Positions 35,622-42,777 of a stretch of 50,546 nucleotides of DNA are shown here, in pieces. Source of the DNA: Paludibacteraceae bacterium. GTDB lineage: Bacteria > Bacteroidota > Bacteroidia > Bacteroidales > Paludibacteraceae. Position 1 is the first letter of the stretch; every line of letters starts with the position of its first letter. The notes under the pieces are model-generated. The model saw only the letters and a program-made list of their open reading frames with translations. It was not told the DNA's origin and did no database searches. The DNA lies in contig JAGBVI010000069.1 in assembly GCA_017630395.1 (NCBI GenBank), forward strand, positions 1 to 50,546, in the 5' to 3' direction. A program made the translations under genes and the position numbers.

Positions 35622-38042
35622 ATGAAAGTCTTGAAATTTAGCGGAGCGTCCGTAGGCTCCATTGCAAACTTGCAAAATGTAAAGAGAATTGTTGATGAAG
35701 TCAACGATTCTGCAGTGATAGTTGTTTCTGCAGTTGATGGTGTAACAGATTGGTTATTTTCTGCAGTTGAAAAAGCCACAGATGGAGATGCAACCTACGT
35801 TGATTTATTGCAAAAAGTAAAAGAAGTTCATAATCAGTTGATAGAGGGGATTATTCCAGTTGCAGCAAGAGAAAGTTTGAACAAGCAAATGGATAACTAT
35901 TTCTTAGAGTTGAGCAATATGCTTAAAGGTGTTTTTTTATTGAAAGATTCAACTTTTAAATCTACTTGCTCAATTGTTGCGTATGGAGAGTTGTTAGCAT
36001 CAACAATGGTGAGTTATTATTTAGATGCTAAATGGATTGATTCAAGGGAATTAATCAAAACTTATGGGATAGGAGAAGAGGTTTTTGTAAGTGAAAAGGT
36101 CTCTTTTGATAATATTAAAAAGAACATAAAAAAGGGAGCTACACGTGTTGTGTTGGCAGGTTATATTGCTTCAAGTGAACGTGAAAATTATACAACTCTT
36201 TTGGGTAGAGGAGGAACCGATCAAACAGCAGCGATGGTTGCATCTGCTCTTAATGCTAAATCCATTGAGATTTGGAACAAAGGTCGTAGTTTTATGACAG
36301 CTGATCCTAATGTTATTAGTAAGGCGTATGAGATAGACCATTTGAGTTATGAGGAAGCGTCTGAATTTTGTTCGTTAAAGTCGGGTGCAGTTTATCCTCC
36401 GGCAATCTATTTTGCGTCAAAGAAAAATATTCCTATTTATGTAAAAAACATAGAGGACTTATCATCAAAAGGAACCATTATATCTAATAATTCTTATGAT
36501 GAAAAGACTATCAAAGGTATCTCATCCCTAGAGGATACAACTCTGATTACATTTTATGGACAAAGAATGTGTAATTGTAAAGACATCAAAACTCGTATCT
36601 TTAAGACATTGGATGAGATTGAAGTGGAATCATTCTTTGTTACTCAAGCTTTGACAGAAACATCTATTACTGTGGGAATAAGTGATGAGGATGCTGATAT
36701 GGTGGTAGATGTGTTAAAGGCTGAGTTCGAGTTTGAACTGGAATTAAATATTATTGATGAGATAACCTATCAAACTGATTTGGCTACAATTGCAATTATT
36801 GGAGAAAATATGAAGCGTGCAACAGGAACTTCCGGAAAGTTGTTTGATGCTTTAGGACGCAACAATATCAATGTGATTGCAGTGGCTCAAGGTTCGTCCG
36901 AAACAAATATTTCTTGTGTTGTCCGTAAGGAGGATTTGAGAAAAGCCTTGAATGCAATTCATGAATCTTTCTTCTTGTCAGAGTACCAAGAGTTGAATCT
37001 TTTTGTTGTAGGAACCGGAACAGTTGGTGGTAGTTTATTGGAACAACTTCATGCTCAGAAAGAGTTATTGATGAGTCAAAACTCATTGAAAGTGAAAGTT
37101 ATAGGTATTGCTGATGTAGCTAACTTCATTTTGGACCGCAATGGAATTGATTTGACATGCTACAATGAGTTGTTGAAAAAGGGAACCCCTTCAACTCCAG
37201 AGAAATTGAAAAATGCTCTGATTGATTTGAATATCTATAATTGTGTCTTTGTGGATTGTACTGCTTCTCCTGCAATAGCCGGCATTTATAAGGATTTGTT
37301 ATTGCATAACATTTCTGTTGTGGCGGCTAATAAAATTGCAGCATCAGGCGATTATGATAACTATATGGAGTTGAAGCAGATTGCCAGAAAGAAGGGTATT
37401 AAGTATTTGTTTGAGACAAATGTGGGGGCAGGTCTTCCTATCATCAATACCATCAATGACTTAATTTATTCCGGCGACAGAATTTTGAAGTTAGAGGCAG
37501 TTTTGTCCGGAACGTTGAATTTTATATTCAATACAATTAGTGCAGAAATACCATTGAGTAAAGCTATTCGTATGGCTATGGAGGCTAGATTTGCTGAGCC
37601 GGATCCTCGTATCGACCTCAGCGGTAAGGATGTAATTCGTAAATTGGTTATTTTGGCTCGTGAATCGGGGTTGCGTGTGGAGCAAGATGATGTAGAGAAA
37701 AATTTGTTTATTCCGAACGATTTCTTTGAAGGTTCTTTGGATGATTTTTGGGCAAAAGTTGAATCTTTTGATGCTGAATTTGAAGAGAAGCGTAAGGTCT
37801 TGGAGAAAGAGAACAAGCGTTGGAGATTTGTGGCAAAATTGGAAGATGGAAAAACAAGTGTTGGTTTGGTGGCTGTTGATTCCCGTCATCCATTTTATGA
37901 TTTGGAAGGAAGCAACAACTTGATTATCATCAATACTGCCAGATACAAAGATCCAATGATGATCAGAGGTTATGGTGCCGGTGCTGCGGTTACTGCTGCC
38001 GGTGTCTTTGCTGATATTATTAGTATAGCAAATATTCGTTAA
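35622..38042 (+). CDS. thrA: Bifunctional aspartate kinase / homoserine dehydrogenase
   Basis: An 806-residue cytoplasmic enzyme for the first and third steps toward threonine. The kinase half starts KFSGASVGS, where the family usually has KFGGTSVG, and continues with GRGGTDQTAAMVA. A regulatory ACT region spans about 310-450. The homoserine dehydrogenase half begins near 458 with FVVGTGTVGG and includes VAANKIAASG, FETNVGAGLPI and LEAVLSGTLNFIF, with catalytic-region lysine in AANK. It is followed ten bases later by apgM. A small frame and a long leader upstream suggest translational or transcriptional control. Confidence 0.95.
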   Translation: MKVLKFSGASVGSIANLQNVKRIVDEVNDSAVIVVSAVDGVTDWLFSAVEKATDGDATYVDLLQKVKEVHNQLIEGIIPVAARESLNKQMDNYFLELSNMLKGVFLLKDSTFKSTCSIVAYGELLASTMVSYYLDAKWIDSRELIKTYGIGEEVFVSEKVSFDNIKKNIKKGATRVVLAGYIASSERENYTTLLGRGGTDQTAAMVASALNAKSIEIWNKGRSFMTADPNVISKAYEIDHLSYEEASEFCSLKSGAVYPPAIYFASKKNIPIYVKNIEDLSSKGTIISNNSYDEKTIKGISSLEDTTLITFYGQRMCNCKDIKTRIFKTLDEIEVESFFVTQALTETSITVGISDEDADMVVDVLKAEFEFELELNIIDEITYQTDLATIAIIGENMKRATGTSGKLFDALGRNNINVIAVAQGSSETNISCVVRKEDLRKALNAIHESFFLSEYQELNLFVVGTGTVGGSLLEQLHAQKELLMSQNSLKVKVIGIADVANFILDRNGIDLTCYNELLKKGTPSTPEKLKNALIDLNIYNCVFVDCTASPAIAGIYKDLLLHNISVVAANKIAASGDYDNYMELKQIARKKGIKYLFETNVGAGLPIINTINDLIYSGDRILKLEAVLSGTLNFIFNTISAEIPLSKAIRMAMEARFAEPDPRIDLSGKDVIRKLVILARESGLRVEQDDVEKNLFIPNDFFEGSLDDFWAKVESFDAEFEEKRKVLEKENKRWRFVAKLEDGKTSVGLVAVDSRHPFYDLEGSNNLIIINTARYKDPMMIRGYGAGAAVTAAGVFADIISIANIR

Positions 38043-38052
38043 TATAGAATTT

Positions 38053-39261
38053 ATGAAATATTTGATAATTTTAGGAGATGGTATGGCTGATGAGCCAATT
38101 GCAGAATTGGGGAACAAAACGATTTTGCAAGCGGCTAATATTCCTACTATTGATAAATTGGCTTCGTTGGGCTCTTGTGGTTTGTTTAAGACTGTTCCTC
38201 AAGGGTTTCATCCGGGTAGCGAAATTGCAAATCTGTCTGTATTAGGATATGATGTTGCAAAAGTTTTCGAGGGAAGAGGTTCTCTTGAGGCTGCCAGCAT
38301 GGGTATTGAAATAGAGCCTAATGAAATGGCTATGCGATGCAATATAATCTGTATTGAAGATGGGAAAATTAAGAACCATTCTGCCGGACATATTTCTAAC
38401 GAGGAGGCGTATGAATTAATCGATGCGTTGAATAAAGGATTGGGTGATGATGTTGTTCAATTCTTTCCCGGTGTTTCGTATCGTCACTTGTTGAAAATTA
38501 AGGGTGGAGACAAAAGAGTCTCTTGTACTCCTCCGCACGATGTTCCCGGAACACCATTTCGTGAGGTTATGATAAAGGCTGATTGTCCCGAAGCCGAAGC
38601 AACAGCAGAAAAGTTGAACCAACTGATTCTGAAGTCGCAGGAGATACTTTCTAACCATCCTGTGAATTTAAAGCGTGTGTCAGAGGGGAAAGACCCAGCC
38701 AATAGTATTTGGCCGTGGTCTGCCGGTTATAAGCCTCAGATGAAGACACTTATGGAGCAATACGGATTAAAAAATGGTGCTGTCATTTCTGCCGTAGATT
38801 TGATAAAGGGTATTGGTGTTTATGCCGGGTTAAAACCTATCGAAGTTGAAGGTGCAACCGGTCTTTATGATACAAATTATGAAGGGAAAGTGGCTGCAAC
38901 AATCAGTGCCTTAAAAGAGTCTGATTTTGTCTATTTGCATGTGGAGGCAAGTGATGAGGCAGGTCATGAAGGAGATGTGGCATTGAAATTAAAAACAGTT
39001 GAGTTTTTGGAAAATAGGGTTGTTAAGCCAATTTTTGATGAGGTGTCAACATGGGACGAGCCGGTTGCAATTGCAATTCTTCCGGACCACCCAACTCCTT
39101 GCAGATTGCGTACTCATACGTCAGATGCAATTCCTTTTATTATTTATCATCCTGATAGAGAGGGCGATAAAGTAACAAAGTACGATGAAGATTCAGTGAA
39201 AGATGGTGTTTATGGAGAACTTTCCGGAGATGAGTTTATTAAACGTTTATTAAATAAATAA
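38053..39261 (+). CDS. apgM: ApgM-type phosphoglycerate mutase-like protein, likely homoserine kinase
   Basis: A 402-residue member of the alkaline phosphatase superfamily, archaeal-type cofactor-independent phosphoglycerate mutase branch. Metal- and phosphate-binding motifs are visible: ILGDGMAD at 6-13, HPGSEIANLSVLGYD at 53-67 with Ser62 as likely nucleophile region, EASDEAGHEGD, and DHPTPCRLRTHTSD near the C-terminus. Its place directly after thrA, in a pathway with no ordinary thrB in view, suggests that it supplies homoserine kinase activity. I recall genetic work on Bacteroides assigning that role to such genes, but cannot verify it here. A glycolytic role remains possible. Confidence 0.85.
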   Translation: MKYLIILGDGMADEPIAELGNKTILQAANIPTIDKLASLGSCGLFKTVPQGFHPGSEIANLSVLGYDVAKVFEGRGSLEAASMGIEIEPNEMAMRCNIICIEDGKIKNHSAGHISNEEAYELIDALNKGLGDDVVQFFPGVSYRHLLKIKGGDKRVSCTPPHDVPGTPFREVMIKADCPEAEATAEKLNQLILKSQEILSNHPVNLKRVSEGKDPANSIWPWSAGYKPQMKTLMEQYGLKNGAVISAVDLIKGIGVYAGLKPIEVEGATGLYDTNYEGKVAATISALKESDFVYLHVEASDEAGHEGDVALKLKTVEFLENRVVKPIFDEVSTWDEPVAIAILPDHPTPCRLRTHTSDAIPFIIYHPDREGDKVTKYDEDSVKDGVYGELSGDEFIKRLLNK

Positions 39262-39270
39262 TTATTTGGT

Positions 39271-39615
39271 ATGAAAAGGTGTTTAAATTTGGTATTACTA
39301 GTAGCGTTATTGGGATTGACAGCTTGTACACAATCTCCTATGAGTGTTGCAGAAGATTTTGCTACTGCCTTAGCAATAGGTAAGGTGGAAGAAGCTAAAA
39401 AATATTGTACAGAAAGTACCGCAAAAATGATTGATATGTCAAGTTCTATGGGTGTAATAGATATTAATCCCAACTATAAAATTAATTGCTTGAGAGATTC
39501 TATCGTTGACAATACTGCGTATGTATTCTATACAGAAAACGATGCAACAAGAGAACGCATGATGACTTTGTATAAAATCGATGGAGAATGGAAAGTAAAC
39601 ATGAAAGGAAAGTAA
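39271..39615 (+). CDS. Small lipoprotein, DUF4878-like
   Basis: A 114-residue protein with a lipoprotein signal peptide: LLGLTACTQ, lipid-bearing Cys19. The mature part starts SPMSVAEDFATALAIGKVEEAKKYCTE and ends DGEWKVNMKGK, the layout of NTF2-like lipoproteins of the DUF4878 type. Function unknown; it is expected in the periplasmic face of a membrane. It follows apgM by nine bases and its 3' end overlaps the next gene by 28 bases. Confidence 0.75.
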   Translation: MKRCLNLVLLVALLGLTACTQSPMSVAEDFATALAIGKVEEAKKYCTESTAKMIDMSSSMGVIDINPNYKINCLRDSIVDNTAYVFYTENDATRERMMTLYKIDGEWKVNMKGK

Positions 39616-40190
39616 TTGTTTTCTTTTTTCTGTTACTTTCTTTTATTTGTACAATGTGCAGTAAAGATAAAGAAATTAGCCCATCAGAAACAATTGATGG
39701 GCTAAATTTATCTCTGCCATCTAATGTTAAAAATGGAGATCTGATTTGCCGGTTGGGTAATGGCTATTTTTCTGCGTTCTTCCAAAAACCGAATGGAGAA
39801 AATTCTCGTTTTTCTCATATTGGTATAGTTGCTTGTGAAGGCGATACTCTTTTTATATACCATTCAGAGGCAAGTGAATTTACCGGAGTAGGGGAGGTGA
39901 TGAAGACTCTTGCTGTTGATTTTATAAGAGAGTCATTGGTGTGGGAAGTCTTTCTGTTAAAAGATTCTCTGTTGGGAGAAAAAGTAGTAGAGTGGGCTGA
40001 ATTTTATGAACGTAAGCCTACGCCCTTTGATACAGATTTTGATGCGAATAATGACTCTGCATTGTATTGTACGGAGTATGTTGCAAAGTGTATCAACTTA
40101 GCGTGTAGTAAAGATACCATACAACCCACCGGAGAGATTCAAGGCAAGCGTTTCTATCGCATTGATGATATTATAAATGTTTTAGATTAG
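39588..40190 (+). CDS. YiiX/YebB-like NlpC/P60-superfamily cysteine hydrolase
   Basis: A 200-residue exported protein. After a hydrophobic N-terminus (VIVFFFLLLSFICTMC, where Cys24 could be lipidated although the box is not ideal), the permuted papain-like fold of the YiiX/YebB group is marked by NGDLICRLG at 49-57, His77 in FSHIGIV and Cys161 in ALYCTEYV, preceded by FDTDFD. These are the likely catalytic His and Cys. Relatives are thought to act on amide or ester bonds, perhaps in lipids or peptidoglycan, but the substrate is not known. Its start lies 28 bases inside the upstream lipoprotein gene. Confidence 0.85.
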   Translation: MESKHERKVIVFFFLLLSFICTMCSKDKEISPSETIDGLNLSLPSNVKNGDLICRLGNGYFSAFFQKPNGENSRFSHIGIVACEGDTLFIYHSEASEFTGVGEVMKTLAVDFIRESLVWEVFLLKDSLLGEKVVEWAEFYERKPTPFDTDFDANNDSALYCTEYVAKCINLACSKDTIQPTGEIQGKRFYRIDDIINVLD

Positions 40191-40221
40191 ATTTAACCAT
40201 TAATTAGTGTTTTGTGAAGGT

Positions 40222-40797
40222 ATGGATGATCGACCCAATTTAGCCAATGATTTGGATAGTAAAACATTCAGATGCTTTTACTATTTGAAAAGTGAGTTGG
40301 TAAATTTTTGTAGAGAAAATGGATTGTCAATCTTCGGAAGCAAGTTAGAGCTTACAGAACGGGTTGCCTATTTTCTTGATACAGGAAAGCATTTACCATT
40401 GTTATCCAAGTATAGAAAGAAGAAATATCGTGGTGAAATTTCAGAAACAACAATAATTGAGGATAATATAGCATGTTCCGAAAATCATAGAGCTTTTTTT
40501 AAGAAGTTTATAGGTGAAAAATTTTCGTTCAATGTTCAGTTCCAAAATTGGTTGAAGAATAATTCCGGTAAAACTTACAGTGAGGCTGTTGATGCGTATT
40601 ACGAGATTCTTGAGAAGAAAAAAAACGAAAAATCTGTGATCGACAAGCAGTTTGAATATAACTCGTATATTCGTAGTTTTTTTGAAGATAACAAAGGGAA
40701 AAGTTTAAAGGATGCAATCAAATGTTGGAAATACAAAAAAGCGTTGCCGGGGGACAATCGTTATGAACAATCAGATTTAGACGTTCTAAAACAATAG
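40222..40797 (+). CDS. SAP-domain protein, DUF6434-like
   Basis: A 191-residue protein from the ATG at 40222; an in-frame GTG at 40207 is possible, but GAAGG just before the ATG fits a ribosome binding site. Residues about 20-55 (YLKSELVNFCRENGLSIFGSKLEL, read in part) form a SAP-type helix-extension-helix, usually a nucleic-acid-binding motif. Two related stretches follow, FQNWLKNNSGKTYSEAVDAY and IRSFFEDNKGKSLKDAIKCW, which look like an internal duplication. No signal peptide, so cytoplasmic. A role in DNA or RNA binding is inferred only. It ends the thrA-started run. Confidence 0.8.
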   Translation: MDDRPNLANDLDSKTFRCFYYLKSELVNFCRENGLSIFGSKLELTERVAYFLDTGKHLPLLSKYRKKKYRGEISETTIIEDNIACSENHRAFFKKFIGEKFSFNVQFQNWLKNNSGKTYSEAVDAYYEILEKKKNEKSVIDKQFEYNSYIRSFFEDNKGKSLKDAIKCWKYKKALPGDNRYEQSDLDVLKQ

Positions 40798-40832
40798 AGA
40801 CTATCCTATGCCTTGAGGTAGGGTAGTCTCTA
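40795..40832 (+). terminator. Terminator after the SAP-domain gene
   Basis: TAGAGACTATCCTA and TAGGGTAGTCTCTA form a long imperfect stem, followed by TATTTT. It separates the plus-strand run from the converging BspA-like region, and its first bases include the stop codon. Confidence 0.75.
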
Positions 40833-40865
40833 TATTTTATATGCTGAAATCTAAGAGCTTTTTGA

Positions 40866-41102
40866 TTATAACTCTTTTTTATATAACTCTTCCAAACTTA
40901 AAAATTTGTCTTTGTATTCGCTCCATCCTTCTGCTGTTTTATATTTAGTTATTGAGGATTTCGGAACGTAGATTGCTTTTAGGTTTTTAATCTTTTTTGA
41001 CCTATAGCTCTTTATCAATGTTTTTTCTTGGCATTGAATGGCGAGTAACATATTTTCTGCAACAGATGAGGGCTGCCCATCATGGACTGACCCCTTTCCC
41101 AC
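40866..41102 (-). pseudogene. Duplicated 3' tail of the BspA-like gene
   Basis: This 78-codon frame lacks a good start (GTG at 41102; an ATG at 41051 is possible). Its last 45 or so residues, KKIKNLKAIYVPKSSITKYK and onward, repeat the end of the adjacent BspA-like protein with few changes. The remaining part (QPSSVAENMLLAIQ) has no evident domain or signal peptide. I read it as a remnant of tandem duplication, not as a working gene. Confidence 0.55.
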
Positions 41103-41260
41103 CGCCTGAATATTGACCTTTACGCCACTCTTTTTTTAACTCTTCCAGACTTAAGATTATGTCTTTGTATTCGCTCCATCCTTCTGTCGTTTTATATTTA
41201 GTTATTGAGGATTTTGGAACGTAGATTGCTTTTAGGTTTTTAATCTTTTTTACCTTTTCT
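40880..41260. repeat. Direct repeat of about 125 bp in the BspA-like 3' region
   Basis: About 40880-41002 and about 41139-41263 are closely similar: both contain TTTGTATTCGCTCCATCCTT, TTTATATTTAGTTATTGAGG and GGAACGTAGATTGCTTTTAG. Differences are scattered. The copies are some 260 bases apart, start to start. Confidence 0.75.
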
Positions 41261-42177
41261 AAATCGGTAGGAATTGGAGTTTCCGAGTTGGTAAAAAACT
41301 TGGTTTCTCCGCGATCCATAAGGTCATTTATGAATTCTTTATACGACTTTTCTTTGCAATTATTTTTAAGTGCTGTTCCTCCGTTTTTTATGTTGTCTGC
41401 TTCTTCTCCATAAAATGGACTTCCTTTCTTGATTTTTATATCCTTAAGATTGGGACATTTAAAGAAGGCAGAATCTCCTATGCCGACTACATTTTTCTTT
41501 ATTTGTATAGCTTGAAGATTTGTACAGCCGGAAAACGCATTGCCGGCTATATATTCTGTGGAGAATGGGAACTTTATTTGTTTAATATTTTCACATTCGG
41601 CAAAGGCATACTCTCTTATTTCTCTCAAAGAATTTGAAATTGGGAATTCTGGTAATTTTTTGCATTTCATAAATGCAGATTTTTCTATCAGAGAAACAGA
41701 GTTGGGCATATTAATTTCCATAAGATTTTCACAACCAAAAAATGCGGCATTCTCTATTACAGTGACATTTTTGGGAATAGTAACTTTTTGTAGGTTCTTG
41801 CAATTGAGGAATGTACCTCTCGCAATATATTCTACATGTAGAGGTATCTTAATCTCTTGCAGATTCTCACATAGCGCAAAAGCTTCTTCACCTATTGTTA
41901 ATACACTTCTTGGGATATCAATGCTTTTAAGGTTCTTGCAGTTGGCAAATGCTCGGTTATCAATTGCAATTACCCAATAATTTTTATTGTCGAACCTCAC
42001 TATACTCGGAATTTTTACATCTCCGGATACGTTATTGTTGACAAGAGTTTTAACGTGTGCATATCCAATAACTTCATAATTCAGGGTTTGCCCTTTATGC
42101 GTATATTCAAACACTTGGGCTTGCGTTACTCCTATCGATAGTAATGCGAAATAAATCAGACTAAATAACTTTTTCAT
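41080..42177 (-). CDS. BspA-like leucine-rich repeat surface protein
   Basis: A 365-residue exported protein with a signal peptide (MKKLFSLIYFALLSIGVTQA). Residues about 70-270 hold roughly eight tandem 23-residue leucine-rich repeats of the LRR_5/BspA type, for example FANCKNLKSIDIPRSVLTIG and FFGCENLMEINMPNSVSLIE. Such proteins often bind host or microbial surfaces. No T9SS sorting domain is seen at the C-terminus; instead it ends EWRKGQYSGGGKGVSP, a low-complexity tail reading into the spacer before the duplicated segment. The natural end may have been lost when the 3' region was duplicated. Confidence 0.85.
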   Translation of the reverse strand: MKKLFSLIYFALLSIGVTQAQVFEYTHKGQTLNYEVIGYAHVKTLVNNNVSGDVKIPSIVRFDNKNYWVIAIDNRAFANCKNLKSIDIPRSVLTIGEEAFALCENLQEIKIPLHVEYIARGTFLNCKNLQKVTIPKNVTVIENAAFFGCENLMEINMPNSVSLIEKSAFMKCKKLPEFPISNSLREIREYAFAECENIKQIKFPFSTEYIAGNAFSGCTNLQAIQIKKNVVGIGDSAFFKCPNLKDIKIKKGSPFYGEEADNIKNGGTALKNNCKEKSYKEFINDLMDRGETKFFTNSETPIPTDLEKVKKIKNLKAIYVPKSSITKYKTTEGWSEYKDIILSLEELKKEWRKGQYSGGGKGVSP

Positions 42178-42400
42178 GGATTTATACTTTAAATATTTGT
42201 AATAATATATGTTATACGATTCAAGATGATTTTATAAATCAGGTATTACATCCTATACTCCTTACCCAAATCATTCCGGATCTTGATTTCGTTCTCGTCT
42301 CCAAAGTTATCTATTTACTTTTAATAAACAAATTTTTGAGGGGATAAATCAACGTTGTTACAATTCGATAGATTATTGAAATAACCTATAATATAAAGCG

Positions 42401-42448
42401 AAAAAACGGAAACTGTAAAGGGTTGTCCTTTATACAGTTTCCGTTTTT
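42401..42448. terminator. Bidirectional terminator of the efflux operon
   Basis: AAAAACGGAAACTGTA-AAGG and CCTTTATACAGTTTCCGTTT form a stem of about 20 bp with a short bulge around a GTTGT loop. On the minus strand it is followed by a T run and ends the efflux operon. Confidence 0.85.
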
Positions 42449-42468
42449 AATAATAAAAGGTGGTTTTA

Positions 42469-42762
42469 TTACACTGTTTGTTCAATATTCCAAACAAAAG
42501 CCCTGACTCCGATGGCAGGATTTCGCATATCCAATTTTTTTACAGCACTCAAAAGAGACTCTACTTGAGAATCTTCAATCACTGTGATAATTGCAGAGTT
42601 CATCTCGGGCCATGTGTGTGAGCCTCTGTGGGGATCTCCATCTTTTGTGCCGCGTCCCTGAACTTGCTCGAAGAACGTAAATCCTCGAATACCAAGTTTG
42701 TCTAACATAAATTCAACACGCTCAGTATTTGCTTGATTATATATAATTAAGACTGATTTCAT
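42469..42762 (-). CDS. PII-like small protein at the end of the efflux operon
   Basis: A 97-residue soluble protein. The opening MKSVLIIYNQANTERVEFML, the middle TFFEQVQGRGTKDGDPHRG and the closing AIITVIEDSQVESLLSAVKK followed by GVRAFVWNIEQ fit the ferredoxin-like fold of the PII superfamily, with the flexible loop at about 35-52. It lacks the canonical T-loop of GlnB (no uridylylation tyrosine pattern seen). Similar small PII-like proteins sit next to metal and solute transporters. Its position 15 bases after the RND gene suggests that it senses a ligand and adjusts the pump. The ligand is unknown. Confidence 0.7.
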   Translation of the reverse strand: MKSVLIIYNQANTERVEFMLDKLGIRGFTFFEQVQGRGTKDGDPHRGSHTWPEMNSAIITVIEDSQVESLLSAVKKLDMRNPAIGVRAFVWNIEQTV

Positions 42763-42777
42763 ATTTTCAATTTAAAT

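Noticed and set aside
37491-38117. A 208-codon minus-strand frame opposite the end of thrA
   Set aside because: It is antisense to conserved homoserine dehydrogenase sequence and the start of apgM, and its product has low-complexity, unfamiliar sequence.
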